DNA from: Oscillospiraceae bacterium HV4-5-C5C
GTDB lineage: Bacteria > Bacillota > Clostridia > Saccharofermentanales > Fastidiosipilaceae
DNA: 58,523 bases
Assembly (NCBI GenBank): GCA_012034405.1
Contig: JAAVLZ010000019.1
Span: 1-58,523 of the forward strand
Direction: 5' to 3'
Shown here: positions 8,516-17,598 of the stretch, piece by piece
How the letters are laid out: each line of letters opens with the position of its first letter
Position numbering within the stretch: the stretch's first letter is position 1
Notes under the pieces: generated by a model
What the model was told of the DNA's origin: nothing
Databases searched by the model: none
The model's input: the letters and a program-made list of their open reading frames with translations, nothing else
Position numbers and translations under genes: made by a program

Positions 8516-9530
8516 GTTTGCTACCTCCTGAAAAACTGGGGGTCAGGATTAGGGAGGGCTGAGCCGGCCTGGCCGGCCGCTGATCCGATGGCTTGAGGTT
8601 TTTACGGAACTGCAGCGGGCTCATGCCCTTACTCTCTTTAAAACAGGCTATAAAATACGATAATGAGGTATAACCGACTTTTTCCGCTATTTCAGTTACG
8701 CTGTCAGTTGAGCGCAGCAGGCGTTTTTCCGCCTCCAGCAATCTGACCCGATTTAAATAGGCTGTGAAGCTGGTCCCCATACAGCGCTTGAAAAAACGGC
8801 TGAAATAGCTGTAACTCATCTGACATAGTCTGGCGGCATCCCGGGCCTGGACCGGCTGAGCATAGTTTTGGTCCACGTAGTCACAGACTTTCTGGAGCAA
8901 GGCCATATCCTGCTCATCCAGTTCATTTTCACGGTCCGTGATCATGCCGGCCTGCTCCCAGCGCCTGAGGATCCACAGCGAAATCCGCGTGGCATCTGCC
9001 CGTACCGCCAGCTCATAGGCAAACTGACGGCGACTGAGCTCCTGAAACGCATCCTCCAGCAATTCAGGCAGGCCGGACTCCTGCAGCTCCGGCCTGCTGA
9101 ACTTTTTTTGCGGCCGCTGATGCTGATCCGACAACGGATGGATATAGCGGTAAGCAAAGCTGGACCGGGCGGTACCGTATAACACATCCGGATCAAAGCG
9201 GAAGCAAAGGTAAGCACAGTCCGGCCGGCCATAAATAATATGAGCTTCACGGGAGTTGATAAACGCCAGCTCACCCGGCTCCAGCTCCACATATTCGCCA
9301 TCTATTATCAGGACAGACTGAGCGGTCTTTTGATAAATGATTTCAATGTCATCATGCCAGTGAGAATTGGTCATCAGGCTGAAAGGCTCCTGGCCGCGGT
9401 TGACCTGGATATGCGCATTAAAAGTAGGCTCCCGGCTGGTGTTTTGGCGCACACTCTGCCGCCGTGCCTGCGGCAGCGACAAAGCACGAAAAGCGGCGGT
9501 GCCGGCGTCAGTCCATCTGGAATCCCCCAT
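8508..9530 (-). CDS. AraC-family transcriptional regulator
   Basis: The 340-residue protein has an N-terminal cupin-like sensor domain (SHWHDDIEIIYQ, then ELEPGELAFINSREAHI) that probably binds a small carbohydrate. The C-terminal pair of AraC helix-turn-helix motifs includes ARDAARLCQMSYSYFSRFFK and VTEIAEKVGYTSLSYFIACFK. An AGGAGG site precedes the ATG at 9530. It is transcribed away from the sugar-phosphate isomerase-like gene that begins 248 bases to the right. This divergent layout is typical of an activator of that catabolic operon. The inducer is not evident. Confidence 0.9.
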   Translation of the reverse strand: MGDSRWTDAGTAAFRALSLPQARRQSVRQNTSREPTFNAHIQVNRGQEPFSLMTNSHWHDDIEIIYQKTAQSVLIIDGEYVELEPGELAFINSREAHIIYGRPDCAYLCFRFDPDVLYGTARSSFAYRYIHPLSDQHQRPQKKFSRPELQESGLPELLEDAFQELSRRQFAYELAVRADATRISLWILRRWEQAGMITDRENELDEQDMALLQKVCDYVDQNYAQPVQARDAARLCQMSYSYFSRFFKRCMGTSFTAYLNRVRLLEAEKRLLRSTDSVTEIAEKVGYTSLSYFIACFKESKGMSPLQFRKNLKPSDQRPARPAQPSLILTPSFSGGSKHV

Positions 9531-9733
9531 GGCAGTTACACCTCCTGATCAGTCAGAATTATAGCATGTGGCCGGCAAGTCTGATAGCCTGCTGAGGGTC
9601 ACAAAGGCGGGCAAATGTGCCGGAAGCATTACCTCCCCGCAGTTGCGGGTCTGAGTGCATAGCCTAAAAGAGGACAAAAAATTAATACTTTTTGGGAAGA
9701 ATAGTCTATACCCGTTTTAAGTGCGTGTGTTAA

Positions 9734-9762
9734 ATTGACCTCGGATCAATGTCCGGTATGAA
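9734..9762 (+). promoter_or_regulatory. Possible promoter and inverted repeat of the sugar operon
   Basis: ATTGA and TCAAT (9734-9738, 9746-9750) form an inverted repeat that overlaps a -35-like TTGACC (9735-9740). TATGAA (9757-9762) follows after 16 bases. A start here would leave only about ten bases of leader, so the assignment is weak. The repeat could be an AraC-regulator site. Confidence 0.3.
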
Positions 9763-9778
9763 AGGCAGGTATATATAA

Positions 9779-10552
9779 ATGAAAGCACGCATTGCGCTGC
9801 AGCTTTACTCAATCCGGGAATTCCTGGAGCAAGACGTTGCCGGTACTCTGAAAAAGGTGAAAGCTTGCGGCTTTGACGGGGTTGAATTTGCCGGTTACTA
9901 CGGCTATCCGGCAGCCGGGCTGAAACAACTGCTGACCGACCTTGGCCTGGAGCCATACTCATCCCATGTACCCTTTGAAATTCTGCGGGATCATACGGAT
10001 GAGGCGGTGGACTATGCCCGTGAGCTGGGTCTGAGTTACGTGATCTGTCCCGGGGCGCCGCTGAATGATCAGGAGGATATCCGCCAGACCGCGGCAGTTT
10101 TAAATAAAGCGGCTCAAAAGCTTAGCCCGCTGGGGATCGGCTGCGGCTATCACAATCACTTCCACGAATTTGACCAGCTGGACGGGCAGTATATTGAAGA
10201 TCTGCTGCTGGGACAGCTCAGTGACCCGGACTATATTGCTCAGATTGACACCTGCTGGATTGCTTACGCGGGGGTGGATTATCTGACGTACATTGATCGT
10301 CAGGGCCGCCACGCGGGCCCGCTGCATTTTAAAGAATTGGGCGCCGGTTTTAAACGTGGCAGCCAGACCGGTCTGGATGTTGAGGTCGGCCGCGGGATCA
10401 TTGATTTTCCGGGCGTCCTGGACATTATGAGACGCAACGGCACCCTTGAGCGGGGCGTGATCATTGAACAGGAAGGGTATCAGGATGAACCCTTCGCCGT
10501 TCTTAAACGTTCGGTAGATTATTTGCGCGGCATCTGGCCGCAGGAGGCTTAA
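9779..10552 (+). CDS. Sugar phosphate isomerase/epimerase-like TIM barrel
   Basis: The 257-residue protein has the xylose-isomerase-like/AP-endonuclease-2 TIM-barrel pattern. Metal ligands expected of the fold are visible in VEFAGYYG (Glu), GYHNHFHEFD (His), QIDTCWI (Asp) and IIEQEGY (Glu). These enzymes use a divalent metal to isomerise or epimerise keto-sugars and inositol derivatives. It is the first gene of a run with two Gfo/Idh/MocA oxidoreductases and a second isomerase-like protein, so it probably acts on a keto-intermediate made by them. The AAAGGCAGG binding site is only moderate. The specific substrate is unknown. Confidence 0.85.
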   Translation: MKARIALQLYSIREFLEQDVAGTLKKVKACGFDGVEFAGYYGYPAAGLKQLLTDLGLEPYSSHVPFEILRDHTDEAVDYARELGLSYVICPGAPLNDQEDIRQTAAVLNKAAQKLSPLGIGCGYHNHFHEFDQLDGQYIEDLLLGQLSDPDYIAQIDTCWIAYAGVDYLTYIDRQGRHAGPLHFKELGAGFKRGSQTGLDVEVGRGIIDFPGVLDIMRRNGTLERGVIIEQEGYQDEPFAVLKRSVDYLRGIWPQEA

Positions 10553-10637
10553 GATCTGATCGCCGCCGTCAGCAGGTTTTTCCTGACTGACCATCGCGGC
10601 CAGGATCTGGAGATAGATACAATTTTAGGAGGACATC

Positions 10638-11723
10638 ATGTCAGACAAGATCTACAAAGTCGGTATTATCGGTTGCGGCGGTATTGCCAACGGCAAGCAT
10701 TTGCCCGCGCTGCACAAGCTCAAAAATGTGGAAATCTGCCACTTCTGTGATTTAATCCCGGAACGGGCGGAAAAAGCCGCGGCGGAGTACGGCGTCCCTG
10801 ACGCGAAGGTGACCACAGACTACAAAGCGGTCGTTAACGATCCCACCCTGGATGTGATTCATGTCTGCACCCCTAACCGGGAGCATTCCTTTATGACCAT
10901 AGAAGCACTGGAAGCCGGCAAGCATGTCATGTGCGAAAAGCCGATGGCCAAGACCTATGAGGAAGCCAAAGCCATGGTTGAGACCGCCAGGCGCACCGGT
11001 AAAAAGCTGACGATTGGCTACCAGTCCCGGCACAGAGCAGATGCTCAGTACCTGAAACAAGTAGTGGATCATGATGAACTGGGCGAAATCTACTTTGCCA
11101 AGGCCCAGGCTATCCGCCGCCGCGGCGTGCCTACCTGGGGTGTTTTCCTGAATGAGGAAGAACAGGGGGGCGGCCCGCTGATTGATATCGGTACCCATGC
11201 GCTCGATCTGACTCTGTGGGAAATGAATAACTATGATGTCGATTATGTGGTCGGCAATACCTACCGTAAATTGGCGGATACCAAAAATGCCGCCAACATC
11301 TTTGGCAGCTGGGATCCGGAGAAATTCACTGTAGAGGATGCGGCCTTTGGCTTCATTACCATGAAAAACGGCGCCACCATTATTTTAGGTGCTTCCTGGG
11401 CGCTGAACTATGTTGACCAGAAGGAGGCGGCTACGATCCTGTGCGGCACCAAAGGCGGCGCGGATATGACGGATGGTCTGCGGATCAACGGAGAAAAATT
11501 CAGCCGTCTCTATGATTACAAACCGGATCTGAATGTGGGCGGTGTGGCTTTTTACAGCGGCAGCGCGGAGGAACCGCATGAGCGGGAGGCCCGCTTGTTC
11601 TACGAAGCCATAGATCAGGACAAAGCACCTCTGGTTTTGCCGGAGCAAGCGCTGGTGGTGACCCGGGTGCTGGAGGCTATTTATACCTCCTCCAAGACCC
11701 GTAAACCGGTTTATTTTAACTGA
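10638..11723 (+). CDS. Gfo/Idh/MocA-family NAD(P)-dependent oxidoreductase
   Basis: A 361-residue protein with an N-terminal Rossmann fold (GIIGCGGIANGKHLPAL) and the family EKP motif (MCEKPMAKT). The C-terminal half has the catalytic-type DIGTHALDLTLW segment, with the Asp and His of the active site. It should reversibly oxidise a hydroxyl of a sugar, inositol or glycoside at the expense of NAD(P). AGGAGG lies seven bases before the ATG. Adjacent isomerase-like genes on both sides suggest oxidation followed by isomerisation or cleavage, as in inositol or 3-keto-glycoside pathways. The exact pathway is not determined. Confidence 0.9.
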   Translation: MSDKIYKVGIIGCGGIANGKHLPALHKLKNVEICHFCDLIPERAEKAAAEYGVPDAKVTTDYKAVVNDPTLDVIHVCTPNREHSFMTIEALEAGKHVMCEKPMAKTYEEAKAMVETARRTGKKLTIGYQSRHRADAQYLKQVVDHDELGEIYFAKAQAIRRRGVPTWGVFLNEEEQGGGPLIDIGTHALDLTLWEMNNYDVDYVVGNTYRKLADTKNAANIFGSWDPEKFTVEDAAFGFITMKNGATIILGASWALNYVDQKEAATILCGTKGGADMTDGLRINGEKFSRLYDYKPDLNVGGVAFYSGSAEEPHEREARLFYEAIDQDKAPLVLPEQALVVTRVLEAIYTSSKTRKPVYFN

Positions 11724-11839
11724 AACGATGATTCTGTCCGCCGGGTGCCCCGGGCTGTTCAGACCGGCTGCGGTTAAGGCCGGCCGGAACGGTCCGGCTC
11801 CGGAGGCTTCAGTGCATAGTTTATGGAGGTACAAGTATC

Positions 11840-12772
11840 ATGTATGTTGGTTTTTTAACGGCCTGTCTGCCTAAAACCCCGCTGGAGGAAAAAATCGAGT
11901 GGGCGGCCAAGCACGGTATCAAAGCGCTGGAAGTGGCCTGCTGGCCGCGTGAAAACGACCGGGACTATTCCAGCTCGGATATTGATGTCGCTAACCTGAC
12001 TCAGGCTGAGGCAGACGATATTATGGCCAGGTTCAAAGCAAACGGCCTGGAGCTCTCTTCGCTGGGCTATTATGACAACAATCTGGACCATGATCCGGTC
12101 CGCCGCGCGTTTGTCAACCGCCACACCAAAAAGTGTATCGACGCCGCAGCCATGCTGGGCGTTAATCTGGTGGGGACCTTTGTGGGCCGCAATATTGACA
12201 AGTCCATCAAAGATAACTTTGACGATATGGAACTGGTTTTTACTGATCTTCTGCAGTATGCGGAAAGCCGCGGCGTCCGGCTGATGATTGAAAACTGCCC
12301 CATGGAAGGCTGGCAGCTGCCCGGACAGCCCGGGACCATCAGTTTCACGCCGGAGTTGTGGGAAGAGATGTTTCGCCGGGTGCCCAGTAAGAGCTTTGGC
12401 CTGAATTTTGACCCGTCACATCTGTATTTCCAACTGATTGATTATGTCCCCCTGATCAGCCAGTTTAAGGACCGCATCTTTCATGTACATGCCAAAGACG
12501 CGGAGATCTTTGAAGACCGGCTGCACTATTACGGCGCGTTCAATGCTCAGCTGACCCGTGACGGTTACTGGCGCTTCCGGATGCCGGGGCTGGGCAAAGT
12601 TGATTTCCCGGCTATGATCCAGGCTCTGAAAGAGATTGGGTATGACGGAGTGATCAGCATTGAACATGAAGATCCGCTGTATGAGGGTACTGACGCCAAG
12701 GTCTATGAGGGATTGGAGCTGGGCCGCGACTATCTGAATAAAGTTCTGAAAGACGCCGGCTGTCTGGACTGA
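11840..12772 (+). CDS. Second sugar phosphate isomerase/epimerase-like TIM barrel
   Basis: The 310-residue product is the longer type of xylose-isomerase-like TIM barrel. Likely metal-binding segments are LEVACWP (Glu), MIENCPMEGW (Glu), NFDPSHLYF (Asp/His), HVHAKDAE (His) and SIEHEDPLYEG (Glu). The GLGKVDFPAMIQALKEIGYDG segment is typical of the family. It shares little obvious sequence with the isomerase at 9779, so the two probably handle different intermediates. A GGAGG site precedes the ATG. It is followed by a strong terminator, making it the likely last gene of the first transcript. Confidence 0.87.
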   Translation: MYVGFLTACLPKTPLEEKIEWAAKHGIKALEVACWPRENDRDYSSSDIDVANLTQAEADDIMARFKANGLELSSLGYYDNNLDHDPVRRAFVNRHTKKCIDAAAMLGVNLVGTFVGRNIDKSIKDNFDDMELVFTDLLQYAESRGVRLMIENCPMEGWQLPGQPGTISFTPELWEEMFRRVPSKSFGLNFDPSHLYFQLIDYVPLISQFKDRIFHVHAKDAEIFEDRLHYYGAFNAQLTRDGYWRFRMPGLGKVDFPAMIQALKEIGYDGVISIEHEDPLYEGTDAKVYEGLELGRDYLNKVLKDAGCLD

Positions 12773-12815
12773 GCAACGGCGGGTCAGCACTTTGACTTAA
12801 GGCCGCAGAAAGTAA

Positions 12816-12884
12816 CAGCCCGGAACGCCGGACCCGCTTTGCGCAGCAGCCCGGAACGCCGGACCCGCTTTGCGCAGCAGCCCG
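12816..12884. repeat. 31-bp tandem duplication
   Basis: Two exact head-to-tail copies of a 31-base unit (12816-12846 and 12847-12877) begin with CAGCCCGGAACGCC. A 7-base start of a third copy (CAGCCCG) follows and forms part of the 5' arm of the terminator. It is a short local duplication in non-coding sequence. Confidence 0.9.
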
Positions 12885-12905
12885 CGGCGCCGGGCTGCTG
12901 CTTTT
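12874..12905 (+). terminator. Rho-independent terminator after the isomerase gene
   Basis: GCAGCAGCCCG pairs with CGGGCTGCTGC (11 bp) around a 6-base loop, followed by TTTT. It ends the transcript from 9779-12772, so the oxidoreductase at 13010 probably has its own promoter or depends on read-through. Confidence 0.75.
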
Positions 12906-13009
12906 GCCCCCCGGAGGAGACGGTTCGCCAGCATATTAAGGAAACAGGATTTTTGCTGTCTGACTTCCTGCGGCTGATGCTGCGGTAAAGACGGCGCTGT
13001 GAGGTTATT

Positions 13010-14095
13010 ATGAAGACATACAATCTTGGATTTATCGGATACGGCGGTATGGCAACCTGGCATCATCAAAATCTGGACCGCGCGCCGGAGATCAAACCGT
13101 ATGGTGTCTACGACATTGATCCTGAGCGGATCAGGGTGGGCGAAGACCGCGGGCTTAAAGGCTACGCGGACGCGGAGCAGCTGCTGGCAGATCCGGATAT
13201 TGATATCGTCCTGATCGCAACGCCCAACAACTTTCATGCAGACTACGCCATGCGCGCCATGCGGGCAGGCAAAAATGTCATCAGCGAAAAACCGGCCTGT
13301 ATGAACAGCCAGGAGATGCTGGCTGTTATCCAGGTTATGAAGGAGACGGGCAGACATTATTCCGCCCATCAGAACCGCCGCTGGGACGCGGACTTCCTGA
13401 CCGTCCGCCAGGCTGTTCAATCCGGGCAGATCGGCCAGCCCTATGTCATTAAGTCAAAGGTGCTGGGCAGCCGGGGCATACCGGAAGGCTGGCGCACCCA
13501 TCCGGAGGCCGGCGGCGGCATGCTGCTGGACTGGGGAGTGCACCTGCTGGATCAGGTCTTTCAGCTGGTGACCGAACGGGCGGTAGAGCTGAACTGTCAC
13601 ATGTATCACTCTGAATATAAGGATGTGGATGACGGCTTTTGCTGCAGCATTTTATTTGCCTCAGGCCTTTATGCGGTGGTCGAAGTGGATACCTGCTGCT
13701 TTGTTAATGAACCCCGCTGGCATGTTCGCGGTGATCTGGGCACGATGACCGTGGATAATTGGGATCTGGACGGCAAGATTGTGCGCGCTAAGGATAAAAA
13801 TACGGTCTGGGAGCAGGAGATCCTTTATACTTCAGCCGGACCAACCAAAACGATGGCGCCCCGCACCCGCTTCAGTCAGGAGGAGCTGCCGCTGAATATT
13901 GTCCGCTCTGACTGGATCAATTTTTACCATAACTACGCCGCGGTCTTGGACGGTCGCGAACAACCGGCAGTTAAGCCGGAAGAGACGCTCTTCCTGACCC
14001 GGATCATGGAAGATTGTTTTGAGAGTGACCGTGAACAGCAGGCCATCGCTATTGATTACACCCCGGCTACCGTCTTGCAGGTACCGGCGCGCTGA
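13010..14095 (+). CDS. Second Gfo/Idh/MocA-family oxidoreductase
   Basis: A 361-residue NAD(P)-dependent oxidoreductase. The Rossmann motif (GFIGYGGMATWHHQNL), the EKP motif (SEKPACMN) and the active-site segment LLDWGVHLLDQVF are all present. It is the same length as the first oxidoreductase but clearly diverged from it, so this is not a recent duplication. It lies downstream of a terminator in the same orientation and probably works in the same catabolic route on a related substrate. The binding site is weak (GAGGTT before ATG). Specificity cannot be read from the sequence. Confidence 0.9.
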   Translation: MKTYNLGFIGYGGMATWHHQNLDRAPEIKPYGVYDIDPERIRVGEDRGLKGYADAEQLLADPDIDIVLIATPNNFHADYAMRAMRAGKNVISEKPACMNSQEMLAVIQVMKETGRHYSAHQNRRWDADFLTVRQAVQSGQIGQPYVIKSKVLGSRGIPEGWRTHPEAGGGMLLDWGVHLLDQVFQLVTERAVELNCHMYHSEYKDVDDGFCCSILFASGLYAVVEVDTCCFVNEPRWHVRGDLGTMTVDNWDLDGKIVRAKDKNTVWEQEILYTSAGPTKTMAPRTRFSQEELPLNIVRSDWINFYHNYAAVLDGREQPAVKPEETLFLTRIMEDCFESDREQQAIAIDYTPATVLQVPAR

Positions 14096-14185
14096 TCGTT
14101 TGCGCTGCCTGAGGCTGCTGTTGCTGCCGGTAATCCGGTATAATTATCTGAAACGATATAAAGCTTATCCATAACGATTGCGATT

Positions 14186-14194
14186 TGCTAAAAT
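14186..14194 (+). promoter_or_regulatory. Extended -10 promoter element
   Basis: TGCTAAAAT is an extended -10 (TG-C-TAAAAT) 53 bases before the ATG at 14248. It is identical to the element before the pgk-tpi gene. The -35 region is poor. Confidence 0.5.
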
Positions 14195-14247
14195 AAAAGC
14201 TGCAGGCGGTTTGAATCCGCTATGCTAAAGAACAGTGAGGCAAACGC

Positions 14248-14958
14248 ATGAAACAGGAACAGATGACCATTGCGGCACTATTTGACTTAAAGGCCAGTCT
14301 GGCCGGCAGCAGACTGGCTGCTTTTACTTATCCGTGGGAAGCTCTGCCCCATATCGGGGCCATCATCCGGGAGCTGATATTACAGCTGCCCCGCGATGAG
14401 TTTTACGAATATCAGCCGGACATCTGGGTGGCTCACTCAGCTGTGGTTTACCCGCAGGCAGTTTTTACCGGCCCCTGCATTATCGGCCGGGAAACGGAGG
14501 TCCGTCCGGGCGCGTTTATCCGCGGTAAGGCTTTGGTCGGAGATCATTGTGTGGTGGGTAACTCCAGTGAATTAAAAAATGTGATCCTGTTTGATCACGT
14601 CCAGGTCCCGCATTATAACTATGTGGGTGATTCAATTCTGGGAACTTACTCGCATCTGGGCGCCGGCGCGATTACCTCTAATGTCAAGGGGGACCGCCAG
14701 CCGGTGCATGTCCACGCGGCGGAAGCGGATCTGGACACGGGTCTGAAAAAGTTCGGAGCTATGCTGGGGGATCATGTGGAAGTCGGCTGCAATACCGTTA
14801 TGAATCCGGGCACCGTAATTGGCCGGGGCAGCCGCATCTACCCCCTGACGTTTGTACGCGGCTTTGTTCCGGCCGGCCATATCCTGAAGCAGGATGGCAG
14901 TCTGGTGGTCTGCCAGCCGGCACGTCCCTCAGCCGGCGAGCAGGAGCAGAAGGCGTGA
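14248..14958 (+). CDS. Left-handed beta-helix acyl/nucleotidyl-transferase-like protein
   Basis: The 236-residue protein has hexapeptide-repeat turns of a left-handed parallel beta-helix (AVYPQAVFTGPCIIGRETEVRP, then VVGNSSELKNVILF). This resembles the C-terminal acetyltransferase domain of GlmU, but the N-terminal pyrophosphorylase domain is absent. Clostridial homologues are annotated as UDP-N-acetylglucosamine pyrophosphorylase-related. A His-rich stretch (HYNYVGDS, QPVHVHAAE) may form an active site. It probably transfers an acyl group to a nucleotide sugar, but this is not shown. The stop overlaps the next gene's GTG (GTGA), so the two are coupled. Confidence 0.7.
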   Translation: MKQEQMTIAALFDLKASLAGSRLAAFTYPWEALPHIGAIIRELILQLPRDEFYEYQPDIWVAHSAVVYPQAVFTGPCIIGRETEVRPGAFIRGKALVGDHCVVGNSSELKNVILFDHVQVPHYNYVGDSILGTYSHLGAGAITSNVKGDRQPVHVHAAEADLDTGLKKFGAMLGDHVEVGCNTVMNPGTVIGRGSRIYPLTFVRGFVPAGHILKQDGSLVVCQPARPSAGEQEQKA

Positions 14959-15428
14959 ATAAGCAGCCGGATCAACTGCCCCCGACCTGCTGCCGGCACC
15001 AGGCCAGGATTACCTGGTCAGATCTGCTGACTTTAAGCCCGGTATTCAGCTGCCGGCGCTGTGGGGAACTTCTGGAACCTGCCAGAGGCTGGCGAAGGCT
15101 GCGGACAGGCCTGAACGTGGCCGGCCTCCTGGTCTTGATCCTGGTGATCTTTCAGCCGTTACAGTCCGATTTTTACTACTTCCTGAAAATGCTGGCGGAG
15201 ACACTGGCGGTGGTAGCTGCGTTTCTGGGGCTGTCCTACGGACTGCTGCGCCTGGCGCACTATGAATCCGCCCGCCCGGAGGTAAAAGCCGCGGTCAGCT
15301 CTACTCTCAAGACTGAGTCAGCGGAGACCGGACCGGATAACCCGGGCGAACCCGGCGCGGCGGCCGGACCGGTCGCCGCTGATGACTCAGCCACAACAGC
15401 CGGTCCAAAAACACAATCGCCGCGTTAG
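14955..15428 (+). CDS. Small zinc-ribbon-like membrane protein
   Basis: The 157-residue product starts at GTG in a GTGA overlap with the upstream stop. The N-terminus has paired cysteines (PTCCRHQ and SCRRCGELLE) that could bind zinc. Two membrane segments follow, near residues 52-70 and 77-97, then an Ala/Pro/Glu-rich tail of low complexity. I do not recognise a family and no enzymatic motif is seen. Co-translation with the beta-helix protein is the only functional hint. Confidence 0.6.
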   Translation: MNKQPDQLPPTCCRHQARITWSDLLTLSPVFSCRRCGELLEPARGWRRLRTGLNVAGLLVLILVIFQPLQSDFYYFLKMLAETLAVVAAFLGLSYGLLRLAHYESARPEVKAAVSSTLKTESAETGPDNPGEPGAAAGPVAADDSATTAGPKTQSPR

Positions 15429-15534
15429 CGACCTGCGCTGGCACCAGCTACACCGGTCTGTTACGCGGCGGTCAATTCCAGCGGTGTCAACGTAACTCCG
15501 GACCAAAGTCAGCGGCGGCCGGTTCAGACGGCAC

Positions 15535-17520
15535 TCAGAGGCCTTTTTCAAGCTCATCCAGGCGTTCCAGCCAGATCTGGGCAGAGGCGTCAGAGGGCAT
15601 GCGCCAGTCGCCGCGCGGCGACAGCGAAACCGTACCGACTTTAGGCCCGTCGGGCATGCAGCTGCGCTTAAATTGCTGAGAAAAGAAACGGCGGTAGAAA
15701 TTCTTCAGCCATTTCAAAATGACTGCCGGCGGATAATCCGACCGGTCCCGGAAAGCCTGGCAGGCCAGATGAAAGACCCGCTCTGGACTGTCACCAAAAC
15801 GCAGCATGTAATATAAAAAGAAGTCATGCAGCTCATAAGGACCGGTGGTTGCCTCAGTATGCTGGGCAATCTGACCGTTTTCATCCGGCGGCAGCAGCTC
15901 GGGACTGATGGGGGTAGCCAGGATGGCGTCCAGCAGGCGGGCGGTCTCAGTCTGCCCCATAGCCTCAGCCTGACGCGCACGCCAGTTGACCAGGTGCTTG
16001 ACCAGAGTTTTGGGAATCGATACATTGACGTTATACATGCTGATCTGGTCCGCATTGTATGTGCACCAGCCCAGAGCCAGCTCACTCAGATCGCCGGTTC
16101 CTATAACCAGCCCGCCGGCCTGATTGGCCAGATCCATCAAGATCTGGGTCCGCTCCCGGGCCTGGCTGTTTTCATAGGTGATGTCCTGCACCGCGGGATC
16201 ATGACCGATATCCTGAAAATGCTGTCGCACCGCGGCGCTGATGGATATCTCCTTTACTGACACGCCCAGACTTTCCATCAGCCTGGTGGCGTTGCTGTGG
16301 GTCAGCTTAGTTGTGCCAAAGCCCGGCATGGTTACGCCCATGATATCCGACAGCGGCCAGTTCAGGAGGGTATAGGCCTGGCAGCAGACCAGGAGGGCCA
16401 GGGTGGAGTCCAGGCCGCCTGAGATCCCGATTACCGCGTGACGGGCGCCGGTATGACGCAGACGTTTTGCCAGACCGGCTGCCTGAATAGCAAAAATTTC
16501 CCGGCAGCGTTCGTCCAGGGTCAGCGGATCCGTCGGAACAAAGGGCTGCGGGGGCAACTGGCGTTCCAGCTTGTCCCAGGGGACGCAGCTGCCTGACTGC
16601 GGCAGACGGACCTGCGGTAACGGGGAGAGGCCGGCTGACTGACTGGCAAAGCCCTTGTTGTGCCAGCGCTCCGCGGCCAGGTGCCGCAGATCCAGCTGGG
16701 CAATCTGCAAGGCCGGACCGCTATTGGCAAATAAGGGGGTTTCTGCCAGCAGCCGGCCGTTTTCAGCTATCAGGGAATGACCGGCAAAGACCAGATCGGT
16801 GGTGGACTCATCCGGACCGGCGTCGGCATATAGGTAGGCCGCGTTCAGCCGGCCGGACTGTTGCTGGACCAGCTGACGGCGGTAGGTACTTTTGCCGACC
16901 AGCTCATTAGAAGCGGAGAGGTTCAGGATCAGCCGGGCGCCGCGCAAGGCCAGCTGGGTAGACGGTGGCTGCGGTACCCAGAGATCTTCACAGATTTCAA
17001 TTCCGATCAGCAGCGTATCCTCAGCGGTCAGGGGCAGGGCCAGCAGCTGCTGGCCCAGCGGGACGGTTTGCTCTCCTACGGTGACCGTCGCGGCCTGACC
17101 ATCCAGCACCTCTCCGGAGGTAAACCAGCGGTTTTCATAAAACTCCCAGCTGTTAGGCAACTGGCGCTTGGGAATCGCTGCCAGGATCTGCCCGCCCTGA
17201 ATGACACAGGCGCAATTGAACAGCCGCTGGGCGTGCCGCAGGGGAAGCCCCGCCACCAGGACCAGTGAGCCCCAGTCCTTGCTCTGTCTGGACAGCTCGG
17301 CTAAGGCTGCTTCTGCCTCATCTAAAAGCGTTTGCTGAAAAAAGAGGTCTCCGGCGGTGTAGGCCGTGAGACACAGCTCCGGCAGCAGCAGCAGGGATAC
17401 GCCTTGCCGGGCCGCCGACTGGGCCAGGTCACTGATGACGGCTTGATTGTAGCCGGGATCAGCTACTTTAAGCCGCGGCGACGCGGTGGCAACGCTTAAA
17501 AAACCGGATGACTGTTCCAT
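15535..17520 (-). CDS. nadE: Glutamine-dependent NAD+ synthetase
   Basis: A 661-residue two-domain enzyme. The N-terminal nitrilase-type glutaminase has its catalytic Glu in LLLLPELCLTAY, Lys in AAIPKRQLPN and Cys in GIEICEDLWVP. The C-terminal synthetase has the ATP pyrophosphatase loop GISGGLDSTLAL and GTGDLSELALGWCTYNADQ. It amidates nicotinic acid adenine dinucleotide to NAD+ using ammonia channelled from glutamine. An upstream in-frame GTG at 17562 would add 14 residues, but ATG 17520 matches the usual N-terminus (FLSVATASPRLKVADP). The dus gene lies just upstream on the same strand, so co-transcription is likely. Confidence 0.95.
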   Translation of the reverse strand: MEQSSGFLSVATASPRLKVADPGYNQAVISDLAQSAARQGVSLLLLPELCLTAYTAGDLFFQQTLLDEAEAALAELSRQSKDWGSLVLVAGLPLRHAQRLFNCACVIQGGQILAAIPKRQLPNSWEFYENRWFTSGEVLDGQAATVTVGEQTVPLGQQLLALPLTAEDTLLIGIEICEDLWVPQPPSTQLALRGARLILNLSASNELVGKSTYRRQLVQQQSGRLNAAYLYADAGPDESTTDLVFAGHSLIAENGRLLAETPLFANSGPALQIAQLDLRHLAAERWHNKGFASQSAGLSPLPQVRLPQSGSCVPWDKLERQLPPQPFVPTDPLTLDERCREIFAIQAAGLAKRLRHTGARHAVIGISGGLDSTLALLVCCQAYTLLNWPLSDIMGVTMPGFGTTKLTHSNATRLMESLGVSVKEISISAAVRQHFQDIGHDPAVQDITYENSQARERTQILMDLANQAGGLVIGTGDLSELALGWCTYNADQISMYNVNVSIPKTLVKHLVNWRARQAEAMGQTETARLLDAILATPISPELLPPDENGQIAQHTEATTGPYELHDFFLYYMLRFGDSPERVFHLACQAFRDRSDYPPAVILKWLKNFYRRFFSQQFKRSCMPDGPKVGTVSLSPRGDWRMPSDASAQIWLERLDELEKGL

Positions 17521-17598
17521 GAACTTCTGACCTGCGCTTTCCTTATGCTGGGGCGGGGACACCGGTCATGCCTGCGGCCAGGCCGCCCGCCTGATTTA

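Noticed and set aside
14165-14173. TTATCCATA as a DnaA box
   Set aside because: A single isolated site with one mismatch, far from the cluster at 58.3-58.5 kb; likely chance.
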